From the NCBI RefSeq assembly GCF_017942225.1, contig NZ_JAGKSD010000005.1, forward strand, positions 1 to 64,000: a stretch of 64,000 bases of DNA. The letters run 5' to 3'. Under the pieces are notes generated by a model. That model was not told the origin of the DNA. It did no database searches and saw only the letters and a program-made list of their open reading frames with translations. A program made the translations under genes and the position numbers. Numbering within the stretch: the stretch's first letter is position 1; each line of letters opens with the position of its first letter. The stretch comes from Corynebacterium sp. Marseille-P3884 (lineage in GTDB: Bacteria > Actinomycetota > Actinomycetes > Mycobacteriales > Mycobacteriaceae). Below are positions 42,196 to 51,337 of the stretch, in pieces.

Positions 42196-43695
42196 CTAGT
42201 GCTCGTGCTTCCCAAGCGCGGGCTGCTGGCCCGGTTCGACGATGACATATTGGCCCATCATTCCCTGGTCCTCGTGGTAGAGCATGTGGCAGTGGTACAT
42301 GTACGCCAGGCTCGGATCCGGGTAGTGCCCGAATTCGACGAGCAGGGTCACAGTCGACATCGGCGGGACATGAATCGTGTCGTGCCAGCCGGCGGTGAAC
42401 GCCACGTCGCCACCCTCGACGGATTCGACCATGAACCGCGCGTTGTGGATGTGGAAATTGTGCGGCCAGTCGGCGTTCTCGTTGGTCACCCGCCAGATTT
42501 CGGGGCCGTCGTGGTCGATGACGATGTCGACACGCTCCATATCCATCGTCTGTCCGTTGATCTCGAATCCGCTCAGCGCGAACTCACGCTCGACAGCACC
42601 AGAGGCATCAGGCTTATCGACGCCCACCAGCTCCCCCGGCACCTCCCCCACCTGCGGGGCATTGTCTTCTGGCCCGGTGATCTTCAGCAGGTCGAAGGTG
42701 TCGCGGAGACCGAATCCGTTGGCGGCATCTTCTTTGGGTAGGCCGCCGCCGTCGGGGACGCCGTCGCTGCGCAGCATGAGCTCCTCGCCGGGCTCGAGGT
42801 CAACGAGGATCTCGGCACGCTCGCCGGGGCTGAGCAGAATGCCGTCGACTTCGACCGGTTTGTCCAGCAAGCCTTGGTCGGTGGCGATGACGTGGAAGGG
42901 CTTTCCCACGACAAGGTGGTGGAAGCGCATCGTCGTGCCGTTGACGAGGCGCAGGCGCACCCGGCGCGTGGTCGCCGTGAACTGAGGCTTGGTGATGCCA
43001 TTGATCACCGGCGTGTCCCCCAGTAACCCGTAGTCGGGGTCGAAGGTCTCGTCGAGGCTGCCGCTTTGACGGAATTTCGCGTCGGTGATGATGACGGGAA
43101 TGTCGTCGACACCGTATTCACGGGGCAAGTCGAGCGCGTCAGATTCATCGTCAGCGACGACAATGCCGCCAGCGAGACCGCGGTAGGCATGCAAGCCGGA
43201 GACATTATGCGGGTGCGGGTGGTACCAGCACGTCGCAGCTGGTTGATCCACGTCCCACGACGGCTCCCAGCTCTCGCCGGGGTCGAACATGAGCGCAGGC
43301 CCACCGTCGGCAGCCGCGGGCAGGTGGAGTCCGTGCCAGTGGACGACAGTGGGCTCGGTGACGTCGTTACGCACTGTCATTTCAATGTGCTCGCCGCGAC
43401 GCATGTACAGCGTCGGGCCGAGCCACGCCCCGTTGAAGCCCCACGTGTCGGTCGTTGTGCCGGGGAGGATCTCCGCCTGGCCAGTCTGCGCGGTAAGCTC
43501 GAATTTACGCGTGTGTCCATCGAGCTCACCTTCGTAGAGCTCCGGAATAGGAAGGTCGCGGTAGTCTTCTTTCGCGCCCTCCGGAGTCGTCTGCCGGAAG
43601 CGGACTCCGCCCGGTCCCGCGCACGCGGCAGCTGTCGCCGCGGTGGCGAGAAGCATGCCTTTGAAGAAGGTCCGTCGTCCAAATTCCCTTTGCAC
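42196..43695 (-). CDS. Exported multicopper oxidase
   Basis: A protein of 499 residues. The leader GRRTFFKGMLLATAATAAAC combines a Tat-type twin-Arg motif with a lipobox-like AAAC, so it is probably exported folded and perhaps lipidated. All four copper motifs are present: HWHGLH, WYHPHPH, WPHNFHIHN and YHCHMLYHEDQGM. The axial Met suggests a CueO/CotA/bilirubin-oxidase-like enzyme; copper tolerance or metal oxidation is likely. It lies 15 bp downstream of a cytoplasmic paralogue and is probably co-transcribed with it. Confidence 0.92.
   Translation of the reverse strand: MQREFGRRTFFKGMLLATAATAAACAGPGGVRFRQTTPEGAKEDYRDLPIPELYEGELDGHTRKFELTAQTGQAEILPGTTTDTWGFNGAWLGPTLYMRRGEHIEMTVRNDVTEPTVVHWHGLHLPAAADGGPALMFDPGESWEPSWDVDQPAATCWYHPHPHNVSGLHAYRGLAGGIVVADDESDALDLPREYGVDDIPVIITDAKFRQSGSLDETFDPDYGLLGDTPVINGITKPQFTATTRRVRLRLVNGTTMRFHHLVVGKPFHVIATDQGLLDKPVEVDGILLSPGERAEILVDLEPGEELMLRSDGVPDGGGLPKEDAANGFGLRDTFDLLKITGPEDNAPQVGEVPGELVGVDKPDASGAVEREFALSGFEINGQTMDMERVDIVIDHDGPEIWRVTNENADWPHNFHIHNARFMVESVEGGDVAFTAGWHDTIHVPPMSTVTLLVEFGHYPDPSLAYMYHCHMLYHEDQGMMGQYVIVEPGQQPALGKHEH
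42612..42623 (-). repeat. CGTCGATAAGC site 15 (in multicopper oxidase gene)
   Basis: Plus strand GCTTATCGACGC; gene strand gtc-gat-aag in VGVDKPDAS. The other multicopper oxidase gene lacks the site. Confidence 0.9.
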
Positions 43696-43710
43696 TCTAG
43701 TTCTCCGTTT

Positions 43711-45084
43711 CTAACTCTCGGTGCGCAAATTCGGCTGCTGACCCGGTTCGACAATGACGTATTGGCCCATCATTCCGTGGTCCTCGTGGTTGAGCATGTG
43801 GCAGTGGTACATGTACGCCAGGCTCGGGTCCGGGTAGTAGCCCATCTCCACCAGCAACGTGACGGTCGCTCCAGGAGGCACGTCGATCGTGTCGTGCCAA
43901 CCAGCCGTGAAGTCGATGGTGCCGCCCTCGACTTCTTGCACGAGGAACCTCGCGTTGTGGATATGGAAGTTGTGCAGCTTGTCGGGGTTTTCGTTGGTGA
44001 CTCGCCAGATCTCCGGGCCGCGGTGATCCACGACCTCGTCGACGCGGGACATGTCCATCTTCTTGCCGTTGATTTCCATGTCTTTCAGGCGGAACTCGCG
44101 GGTTTTCGTGGCAGGCTCCGGTTCTGCGAATTCAACGAGGGTATCTGGAAGGTCCGGGTAAGCCGGGGCTTCCTCCGGCGGCGCGGCGATCTGGAGGACA
44201 TCGAAGGTGTCGGTAACTCCGAATGTGTCTGCGGTGTCCTCATCCGGTAGGCCCGCGTAGTTCGGCAGTTCTCCGCTGCGCAGCACTAGGTCCGTGCCTG
44301 GTTGCAGATCCACGACGATCTCCACGCGCTCGCCGGAGGTCAGCGTGATCGACTCAGCTGTGACCGGGGAATCGAGCAGGCCCTGGTCGGTCGCCACGAT
44401 CGTGAAGGGAACGCCCAGGGACAGGTGCAAAAAGCGCATCGTCGAACCGTTCAGAATGCGCAAGCGCAACCGGCGGGTGGTCGGTTCAAAGCGGGGGTTG
44501 GTGATCCCGTTGACGATCAGGGTGTCACCGAGCCAACCGTTGTCAGCATCGAATTGACCGTCGTCGTCGAAATTGGCGTCCCTGATGATCAGGGGGATGT
44601 CGTCCACCCCGTACTCGTGGGGCAGGCCGGGGATGGACGAGGCGGCATCGTCGTCAAGCACGATGCACCCGACGAGCCCGCGGTAGGCGTGAATGGCGGA
44701 CTTGCCGTGCGGATGCGGGTGGTACCAGCATGTCGACTCTGGCTGCTCGACGGTCCACGACGGCGACCACGACTTACCGGGGTCGAACATGAGCGCTGGC
44801 CCACCGTCGGCGGTGACAGGCAGATGCAGACCGTGCCAGTGGAGAACAGTGGCTTCGGGCAGCTCGTTGCGCACCGTCATGTCGATTTTCTCGCCGCGGC
44901 GCATGTACAGCGTCGGGCCGAGGAACGGGCCGTTGACACCCCACGTCTTCGTCGTGGTGCCCGGCAGGATCTCGTACTCGCCCTCCTGGGCTGTCAGCTC
45001 GAAGCTGCGCACATTGCCCTTGAGCGTTCCTTCGTACAGCGGCGGAATCGGCAACGGTCGTGTCGAATCTTTCGTACCACTCAT
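43711..45084 (-). CDS. Multicopper oxidase without export signal
   Basis: A protein of 457 residues from the ATG at 45084 (MSGTKDSTRPLPIPPLYEG). The frame continues upstream to 45333 but overlaps the divergent MFS promoter and gene, so the shorter start is right. No signal peptide precedes the first cupredoxin domain. Copper motifs HWHGLH, WYHPHPHG, LHNFHIHN and YHCHMLNHEDHGM are complete. It is about 60% identical by eye to the exported enzyme at 42196-43695. Confidence 0.9.
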   Translation of the reverse strand: MSGTKDSTRPLPIPPLYEGTLKGNVRSFELTAQEGEYEILPGTTTKTWGVNGPFLGPTLYMRRGEKIDMTVRNELPEATVLHWHGLHLPVTADGGPALMFDPGKSWSPSWTVEQPESTCWYHPHPHGKSAIHAYRGLVGCIVLDDDAASSIPGLPHEYGVDDIPLIIRDANFDDDGQFDADNGWLGDTLIVNGITNPRFEPTTRRLRLRILNGSTMRFLHLSLGVPFTIVATDQGLLDSPVTAESITLTSGERVEIVVDLQPGTDLVLRSGELPNYAGLPDEDTADTFGVTDTFDVLQIAAPPEEAPAYPDLPDTLVEFAEPEPATKTREFRLKDMEINGKKMDMSRVDEVVDHRGPEIWRVTNENPDKLHNFHIHNARFLVQEVEGGTIDFTAGWHDTIDVPPGATVTLLVEMGYYPDPSLAYMYHCHMLNHEDHGMMGQYVIVEPGQQPNLRTES

Positions 45085-45128
45085 TGGCTTCACTGCCTTC
45101 CCAGTTCGCTGGTGTACTGATTCGACCC

Positions 45129-45134
45129 TACTAT
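45129..45134 (+). promoter_or_regulatory. -10 box of the MFS gene at 45142
   Basis: TACTAT, 7 nt before the ATG; leaderless geometry. Confidence 0.45.
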
Positions 45135-45141
45135 CCGAGTT

Positions 45142-46374
45142 ATGTCTTCCCCCATGCCGCATGAAGAGCACAACGCGCGCCGGTTCATATGGTCGAACGG
45201 CCTGCAAAATATCGGCGACCAGGTCGTTGCGCCGAAGACCGTGCTGCCGTGGTTGTTCACCGCCGCGGGCGTTCCCGCTGCCTTCACATCGTTTCTGGTT
45301 CCGATCCGCGAGTCCGGCTCGATGCTCCCCCAATTCGCGCTCAGTCCGTGGGTGACATCGGCTGCCTCCCGCAAGAAAGTGTGGTTGATCGGTTCGTGGG
45401 GACAGTTCATCGCGGCGGCGCTCATCGCGGTGGCGGCCATGTTCTTGAATGGTGCCGCACTCGGTATCGCCGTGCTGGTTCTCCTAGGGATCCAGGCGAC
45501 CTTCCGCGCGATCTGTTCGATCGCCGTCAAGGATGTGCAGGGACGCACGATCTCGAAGGGGCATCGCGGCGATATCACCGGGCGTGCAACGGCGCTCGGC
45601 GGCGGATTCACCCTGGCGGTCGGTTTGGCTCTGACATTCCTGCCGAACGACCTCCCGCGCTGGATCCTCGTGCTGCTGCTCGGTGTCGGTGCGTCCACGT
45701 GGGCATTCGCCTCGCTGGTCTTCACCGGAATCAAAGAACCGGAATCCGATCCGGACGACAACGCAGCCAGCCATGGCTTCAACGAAATGTGGTCGCTGGT
45801 CACCGGAGATAAGGATCTGCAGAAATTCCTCGTGGTGCGCTCACTGATGCTCGTCACTGCATTGTCGACGCCGTTCATCGTCGTGCTCGCCCAAGAACAG
45901 GGCTCGGACCTGACCGGCCTGGGCGCGTTCATCATCGCCTCCGGCGGCGCGGCATTGCTCGGCGGGCGTGTCTCCGGCAGATGGTCGGATAAATCCTCCA
46001 AGAACGCGATGGGATGGGCGGCCGGCGCGGCCTCGACCGTGCTGGTTCTGCTGGTGCTCAGCGCACGTTTCGCGCCGGCCGATATCAACGCGTGGGTCAT
46101 GCCCGCCGGCTTCTTTTTGGTCAACCTCGCCCACACGACGGTGCGCGTGAGCCGCAAGACCTACTTGGTGGACATGGCCACCGGCGACAACCGCACACTG
46201 ATCACCGGTGTCTCCAACACAGTCATGGGCATCGTCTTGCTGGTCGTGGGCGCGGTGTCTTCCGTCGTGGCCAGCTTTGGCACGCAAGCTGCCCTGATAT
46301 TTCTCGCAGTCATCGGCTATATCGGCGTCGTCGGAGCGTGGAATCTGCGTGATGTCTCTGCCGGAGCGGACTAG
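45142..46374 (+). CDS. MFS transporter
   Basis: A protein of 410 residues with about 12 membrane segments (SNGLQNIGDQVVAPKTVLPW onward). Loop residues GRVSGRWSDKSSKNAMG form a motif-A-like turn in the second half. It has no clear closest family that I can name. It is divergent from the multicopper oxidase pair across 57 bp, so a link to copper or a siderophore is possible but unproven. Confidence 0.85.
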   Translation: MSSPMPHEEHNARRFIWSNGLQNIGDQVVAPKTVLPWLFTAAGVPAAFTSFLVPIRESGSMLPQFALSPWVTSAASRKKVWLIGSWGQFIAAALIAVAAMFLNGAALGIAVLVLLGIQATFRAICSIAVKDVQGRTISKGHRGDITGRATALGGGFTLAVGLALTFLPNDLPRWILVLLLGVGASTWAFASLVFTGIKEPESDPDDNAASHGFNEMWSLVTGDKDLQKFLVVRSLMLVTALSTPFIVVLAQEQGSDLTGLGAFIIASGGAALLGGRVSGRWSDKSSKNAMGWAAGAASTVLVLLVLSARFAPADINAWVMPAGFFLVNLAHTTVRVSRKTYLVDMATGDNRTLITGVSNTVMGIVLLVVGAVSSVVASFGTQAALIFLAVIGYIGVVGAWNLRDVSAGAD

Positions 46375-46425
46375 GCGTTAAGCTGGTCCACGAAAAATCC
46401 CGGAATCTTTAAGGAGAACCCAAGC

Positions 46426-47895
46426 GTGGCAACCCATTCCGAGTGCGCCGTCGTCGTCCTAGCCGCCGGCGCCGGAACCCGCATGAAGTCGACGACGCAA
46501 AAGACCCTCCACGAAATCGGCGGGCGCAGTCTTCTGTCCCACTCGCTGCATGCGGCGGCGGGACTCACGCCTGCCCACCTCGTCGCAGTCGTCGGGCACC
46601 AGCGCGACCAGGTCTCCCCGGCTGTCGACGCGATCGCCGAGGACATTCAGATCTCCATCCTCCAGGCCGTCCAGGAAGAGCAAAACGGCACCGGCCACGC
46701 GGTGCAGATCGGCCTGGGCGCCATCCCGGATTTCGACGGCACAGTCGTGGTCACCAACGGCGACGTGCCGCTGCTGCAGACGGAGACGCTGGAGGCGCTC
46801 GTCGATAAGCATGAAAGCGCGAAAGCTGCTGTGACCGTGCTGTCCCTCGAATTCGATGACCCGACGGGCTACGGGCGCATCATCCGCGACTTTGATGGCA
46901 ACGTGCGCGAAATCGTCGAGGAGAAAGACGCCGACGACGAACAGCGCGCCGTCACCGAGGTCAACTCCGGCGTGTTCGCATTCGACGGCGCTGTGCTCCG
47001 CGAGGCGCTGACCCGCATCAACTCCGATAATGCGCAGGGCGAGCTGTACATCACCGACGTGCTCGGCATCGCGGTGAGCGACGGCCGCACCGTCACCGCC
47101 TTCACCGCTCCGGACGCACGCGAGCTCGCCGGTGTCAACGACCGCGTCCAGCTTGCCGCTGCCGGCAAGGAGCTCAACCGCCGCCTCGTCGAGCGCGCCA
47201 TGCGCGGCGGCGCCACCGTCGTCGACCCGGACACCACCTGGATCGGCGTCGACGTGGAGATCGGCAAGGACGTGATCATCCACCCGAATACTCAGCTGTG
47301 GGGCTCCACCGTCATCGGCGATGGCGCCGTCATCGGCCCCGACACCACCCTGACTGATTTCGAGGTCGGCGAACGCGCCTCCGTCGTGCGCACCCACGGC
47401 GAGCTCGGGGTCGTCGGCGCGGAAGCCACCGTCGGCCCGTTCACTTACATCCGCCCGGGCACGAAGCTCGGCGCCCGCGGCAAGCTCGGCGGCTTCGTGG
47501 AGGCGAAGAACGCCCAGATCGGCGACGGCTCCAAGGTCCCCCACCTGACCTACATCGGCGACGCCACCGTCGGCTGCGAATCCAATATCGGCGCGTCCAG
47601 CGTCTTCGTGAACTACGACGGCGTGAACAAGCACCACACCACCATCGGCGACCACTGCCGTACCGGCTCAGACACCATGTTCGTCGCTCCCGTCACCGTC
47701 GGCGATGGGGCGTACACCGGCGCGGGTACAGTGGTCACTAAAGATGTGCCCGCAGGCGCCCTTGCTGTCAAGGAGGGACACCAGCGCAACATCGAAGGCT
47801 GGGTGGAAAAGAACCGCCCCGGCACGGACGCGGCCGATGCTGCCCAGCGCGCACGCGAGAGTGAACTGAAAGGTGACACCACCAATGACCGGTAA
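46426..47895 (+). CDS. glmU: Bifunctional UDP-GlcNAc pyrophosphorylase / GlcN-1-P acetyltransferase
   Basis: A protein of 489 residues, GTG start with AAGGAG 9 nt upstream. N-terminal uridyltransferase ([41 protein letters not shown]) and C-terminal left-handed beta-helix acetyltransferase ([47 protein letters not shown]). It supplies UDP-GlcNAc for peptidoglycan. It overlaps prs by 11 bp, and the pair is conserved in actinomycetes. Confidence 0.97.
   Translation: MATHSECAVVVLAAGAGTRMKSTTQKTLHEIGGRSLLSHSLHAAAGLTPAHLVAVVGHQRDQVSPAVDAIAEDIQISILQAVQEEQNGTGHAVQIGLGAIPDFDGTVVVTNGDVPLLQTETLEALVDKHESAKAAVTVLSLEFDDPTGYGRIIRDFDGNVREIVEEKDADDEQRAVTEVNSGVFAFDGAVLREALTRINSDNAQGELYITDVLGIAVSDGRTVTAFTAPDARELAGVNDRVQLAAAGKELNRRLVERAMRGGATVVDPDTTWIGVDVEIGKDVIIHPNTQLWGSTVIGDGAVIGPDTTLTDFEVGERASVVRTHGELGVVGAEATVGPFTYIRPGTKLGARGKLGGFVEAKNAQIGDGSKVPHLTYIGDATVGCESNIGASSVFVNYDGVNKHHTTIGDHCRTGSDTMFVAPVTVGDGAYTGAGTVVTKDVPAGALAVKEGHQRNIEGWVEKNRPGTDAADAAQRARESELKGDTTNDR
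46799..46810 (+). repeat. CGTCGATAAGC site 16 (in glmU)
   Basis: TCGTCGATAAGC; read gtc-gat-aag in ALVDKHESA. Confidence 0.9.
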
Positions 47896-48862
47896 GAAAG
47901 TCGAAAGCCACAAGGACCTCAAGGTCTTCACCGGCCGCGCCCACCCGGACCTGGCCGAGAAGGTCGCCGAGGAGCTGGGCATCGACCTCGTGCCCACCAC
48001 CGCACGCGACTTCGCCAACGGCGAGATCTTCATCCGCTTCGACGAGTCCGTCCGCGGCGCCGACTGCTTCGTCATGCAGTCCCACACACAGCCGCTGAAC
48101 AAGTGGCTGATGGAGCAGCTCATCATGATCGACGCGCTCAAGCGCGGCTCCGCCAAGCGCATCACCGCGATCCTGCCGTTCTACCCGTACGCGCGCCAGG
48201 ACAAGAAGCACCGCGGCCGCGAGCCGATTTCCGCGCGCCTCGTCGCGGACCTGCTCACTGCCGCTGGCGCGGACCGCATCGTCTCCGTCGACCTGCACAC
48301 GGACCAGATCCAGGGCTTCTTCGACGGCCCGGTCGACCACATGCACGCGATGCCGATCCTGACGGACTACATCAAGTCCAAGTACCCTCTGGACAACCTC
48401 GTCGTGGTCTCCCCCGACGCCGGCCGTGTGAAGACCGCTGAGAAGTGGGCCAACACGCTCGGCGACGCACCGATGGCCTTCGTGCACAAGACCCGCGACA
48501 TCGACGCGGCCAACAAGGTCGTCTCCAACCGCGTCGTCGGCGACGTGGAGGGCAAGGACTGCGTGCTGCTCGACGACATGATCGACACCGGCGGCACCAT
48601 CGCCGGCGCGGTCGGCGTGCTCAAGGACGCCGGCGCTCGCTCCGTGGTCATCGCCACCACCCACGGCGTCTTCTCTGACCCGGCCCGCGAGCGTCTGTCC
48701 AACTGCGGCGCGGAGGAGGTCATCACCACCGACACCCTGCCGCAGTCCACCGAAGGCTGGAGCAACCTCACCGTTTTGTCCATCGCCCCGCTGCTCGCGC
48801 GCACGATCCACGAGATTTTCGAGAACGGCTCGGTCACCACCCTCTTCGAGGGCCAGGCCTAG
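47885..48862 (+). CDS. prs: Ribose-phosphate pyrophosphokinase
   Basis: A protein of 325 residues from the ATG at 47885 ([19 protein letters not shown]), inside the end of glmU. The PRPP loop is [12 protein letters not shown], and the flexible-loop and ATP segments [23 protein letters not shown] (YPYARQDKK) and [14 protein letters not shown] are present. It makes PRPP for nucleotide, His, Trp and decaprenyl-phosphoryl-arabinose synthesis. A long inverted repeat follows 14 bp after the stop. Confidence 0.97.
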   Translation: MTGKKVESHKDLKVFTGRAHPDLAEKVAEELGIDLVPTTARDFANGEIFIRFDESVRGADCFVMQSHTQPLNKWLMEQLIMIDALKRGSAKRITAILPFYPYARQDKKHRGREPISARLVADLLTAAGADRIVSVDLHTDQIQGFFDGPVDHMHAMPILTDYIKSKYPLDNLVVVSPDAGRVKTAEKWANTLGDAPMAFVHKTRDIDAANKVVSNRVVGDVEGKDCVLLDDMIDTGGTIAGAVGVLKDAGARSVVIATTHGVFSDPARERLSNCGAEEVITTDTLPQSTEGWSNLTVLSIAPLLARTIHEIFENGSVTTLFEGQA

Positions 48863-48876
48863 CGTTTTTCCAGGTA

Positions 48877-48957
48877 CCTACTCCAGGGCACCTATTCACC
48901 GCCGACCGCGTAACCGCCCCGTCGCGCCGACCTTGTGAATAGGCATCCTGGAGTAGG
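48877..48957. repeat. Long inverted repeat after prs (hairpin or MITE-like)
   Basis: Two 23-nt arms (48877-48899 and 48935-48957; CCTACTCCAGG at the outer end, CCTATTCAC at the inner end) pair at 20 of 23 positions with a 3-nt internal bulge and a 35-nt GC-rich loop. A T-rich stretch follows (48958-48970). It may be the prs terminator, but it is far longer than the other terminators here. Confidence 0.65.
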
Positions 48958-48994
48958 TTTTCTCGTTTTTGAGCGGTGTGCGCGCGCAATCGCA

Positions 48995-49000
48995 TAAACT
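48995..49000 (+). promoter_or_regulatory. -10 box of the MHS transporter gene
   Basis: TAAACT, 8 nt before the ATG at 49009. Confidence 0.45.
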
Positions 49001-49008
49001 TCGCAAAC

Positions 49009-50388
49009 ATGGTTTCAGCGCCGAAAGTAGCAACCGCACCGCTTATCGACGACCCCTCCCTCACCTCCGAACGCCGCCGCGTGGTGGCAGCCACGACGGT
49101 GGGCACTGCCATCGAGTGGTACGACTTCTTCCTTTACGCCGCCACCGCCGGACTGGTGTTCAAGGCCGCGATGTTCGCCCCGCTGGGTCCGGCCGGCGGC
49201 ACCTTGGTGGCATTCCTCACCGTCGGGTTATCGTTCCTCTTCCGCCCGCTCGGCGCGTTTTTGGCGGGGCACTTCGCCGACAAGCTCGGCCGCCGCGCGG
49301 TGCTCATGGTGACGCTGCTGGCAATGGGCGGCGCCACGACCCTGATCGGCCTGCTCCCCACCTACGAGACGATCGGTGTCCTCTCCCCCGTTCTGCTGGT
49401 CCTTCTGCGCCTAGTACAGGGCATTTCCGCCGGTGGCGAGTGGGGCTCGGCGGTCCTGCTGGCCGTCGAGCACGCCCCGGCCGGCAAGCGCGGGCTTTTC
49501 GGCGCGGGCCCGCAGATCGGTGCCCCGGCTGGCCTGCTGCTGTCGTCCGGGGCGCTGTACCTGATGAATATCATCGCCCCGGGCGACGCCTTCCTCGAGT
49601 GGGGCTGGCGCGTGCCCTTCCTCTTCTCTGCCCTGCTGGTGCTGCTCGGCTGGTGGGTGCGAAAGGGCGTGGACGAATCCCCGGTCTACGAGGAAATGAC
49701 GGAGATCACTGCAGGCCAAGCCGCTAACCCCGTCGGCACCTTGTTCCGGAACTACTTCCCTGTCGTCGCCGCCGGTGCACTCCTCTTCGCCGCGAACAGC
49801 GTGCTCGGGTACATGACCACCGGCGGGTACATCCAGAACTACACCACCAACCCGGACGGAATGGCCATGGAACGCGGGCCGATCCTCTTCGCCGTCACCG
49901 TCGCCGGCGCGGTGTGGATGGTCTCCACATTCTTCACCGGCTGGCTTTCCGACCGGATCGGACGGAAGACCACCCTCGTCGGTGGCTTCGTCATCCAGAT
50001 CATCGCCGCTGTCTTCCTCTTCCCACTGGTGAACACGGCGGACATGGGAAAGATCTACGCCGCTCTGATCTTCCTCGCGCTGGCACTCGGCTTCACCTAC
50101 GGTCAGATCGCGGCGCTGTACGCGGAGCTCTTCCCCGCCTCTGTCCGCGCGTCGGGCACGTCGATCACCTACGCCATCGGTGCGATTCTCGGCGGCGCTT
50201 TCGCCCCGTTCATCGCCTCGTGGATCTTCGAGGCCACAGGCTCGTCGTGGGGCATCACCGGCTACCTGGTCGGCGCGAGCGTCATCGGACTCGCCGTCTC
50301 TCTCAGCATCCGGGAGCGCGCCGATATCCCGCTGGACCCCGGCAACGAACACCTGCAGCGCACCGGACATTTCATCTGGCAACGCTAG
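49009..50388 (+). CDS. MFS transporter, metabolite:H+ symporter (MHS) family
   Basis: A protein of 459 residues from the ATG at 49009 (MVSAPKVATAPLIDDPS). The MHS signature GTAIEWYDFFLYA, the loop GHFADKLGRRAVLM and GISAGGEWGSAVLLAVEHAP are diagnostic. Relatives take up proline/betaine, citrate, alpha-ketoglutarate or shikimate; the substrate cannot be told. ORF positions upstream of 49009 fall in the promoter. Confidence 0.92.
   Translation: MVSAPKVATAPLIDDPSLTSERRRVVAATTVGTAIEWYDFFLYAATAGLVFKAAMFAPLGPAGGTLVAFLTVGLSFLFRPLGAFLAGHFADKLGRRAVLMVTLLAMGGATTLIGLLPTYETIGVLSPVLLVLLRLVQGISAGGEWGSAVLLAVEHAPAGKRGLFGAGPQIGAPAGLLLSSGALYLMNIIAPGDAFLEWGWRVPFLFSALLVLLGWWVRKGVDESPVYEEMTEITAGQAANPVGTLFRNYFPVVAAGALLFAANSVLGYMTTGGYIQNYTTNPDGMAMERGPILFAVTVAGAVWMVSTFFTGWLSDRIGRKTTLVGGFVIQIIAAVFLFPLVNTADMGKIYAALIFLALALGFTYGQIAALYAELFPASVRASGTSITYAIGAILGGAFAPFIASWIFEATGSSWGITGYLVGASVIGLAVSLSIRERADIPLDPGNEHLQRTGHFIWQR
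49041..49052 (-). repeat. CGTCGATAAGC site 17 (5' end of MHS gene)
   Basis: Plus strand GCTTATCGACGA; read ctt-atc-gac in APLIDDPSL, in the variable N-terminus. Confidence 0.9.
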
Positions 50389-50512
50389 GTTTGGTCCGGC
50401 CCCGCCCGGTCTGCTAATCTCGTGACCTGTCTCGGCGAGGGACCCCACTTGCACGGATACGCGCAAGCAGGGCCGTTATCGACGCGATGAATCATCACAG
50501 ACTTTTCTCCCG

Positions 50513-50557
50513 AAAGCCTGCGGTCACTCGACGAGCACACGTGGCCGCAGGCTTTTT
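50513..50557 (+). terminator. Terminator or attenuator in front of rplY
   Basis: AAAGCCTGCGG and CCGCAGGCTTT form an 11-bp perfect stem with a 21-nt loop and a run of five T. It lies 125 bp after the MHS stop and 45 bp before rplY, with possible leader structure (CTTGC/GCAAG, 50449-50465) ahead of it. Confidence 0.8.
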
Positions 50558-50601
50558 CTGTGGCTCATCGAACCTAAGCATCACTAGAAGGAGAAAGCAT
50601 C

Positions 50602-51261
50602 ATGGCGAATAAGTTCCCGACTATCCAGGCTGAGAACCGCGACGAGTTCGGCAAGGGCTCCGCCCGCCGTCTGCGTGCCGCTGGCCGCGTCCCGGGCGTC
50701 CTGTACAGCAACGGCGAGGACAACCTCCACTTCCACGTGGACATCCTCGAGATCACCGCTCTCGTGCGCAACGACGGCACCAACGCCATTCTCGAGCTCG
50801 AGGTTGACGGCGACAAGCACCTCGCGATGGTCAAGCACGTCGACCAGAACGTCCTGACCCTGAACATCGACCACATCGACCTCTTCGGCGTCAAGCGCGG
50901 CGAGAAGGTCACCGTCGAGGTCCCGGTCGTCTACGAGGGCGAGGCTGCCCCGGACGCTGTGGTCCTGCAGGAGATCGACGTTGTCGAGATCGAGGTCGAC
51001 GCCCTGAACATTCCGGACGAGATCACCGTGTCCATCGAGGGCAAGGAGATCGGCGACCAGATCTTCGCCGGCGATCTGCCGCTGCCGGAGGGTGCCGAGC
51101 TCGTCACCGATCCGGAGTACCTGGCCATCAACGTCACCTTTGAGCAGGTTGACGAAGAGGTCGAGGCCGCTGCTGAAGAGGCTGAGGAAGGCGGCGCTGA
51201 GGCTGGCGCCGAGTCCGAGGACGAGGCACCGGCTGAGGGCGAGGGCGACTCCGAGGAGTAA
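50602..51261 (+). CDS. rplY: 50S ribosomal protein L25, Ctc form
   Basis: A protein of 219 residues. N-terminal L25 domain (EFGKGSARRLRAAGRVPGVLY, binds 5S rRNA) and the C-terminal TL5/Ctc domain, ending in a long Glu/Ala-rich acidic tail (about 180-219). AGAAGGAGA lies upstream of the ATG. Followed by the strongest terminator in the window. The order rplY-pth is conserved, here interrupted by a membrane protein/TetR pair. Confidence 0.96.
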   Translation: MANKFPTIQAENRDEFGKGSARRLRAAGRVPGVLYSNGEDNLHFHVDILEITALVRNDGTNAILELEVDGDKHLAMVKHVDQNVLTLNIDHIDLFGVKRGEKVTVEVPVVYEGEAAPDAVVLQEIDVVEIEVDALNIPDEITVSIEGKEIGDQIFAGDLPLPEGAELVTDPEYLAINVTFEQVDEEVEAAAEEAEEGGAEAGAESEDEAPAEGEGDSEE

Positions 51262-51284
51262 ATCGCTTCTCGGCGCCAATGGCT

Positions 51285-51331
51285 AAACGGCCGGCAACCC
51301 CGCTGCGGGGTTGCCGGCCGTTTCTTTTTTT
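51285..51331. terminator. Very strong terminator after rplY
   Basis: An 18-bp perfect stem, AAACGGCCGGCAACCCCG with its complement, a 3-nt loop and a T-run on the plus strand; also suitable for the convergent gene. Confidence 0.95.
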
Positions 51332-51337
51332 ACAGTT

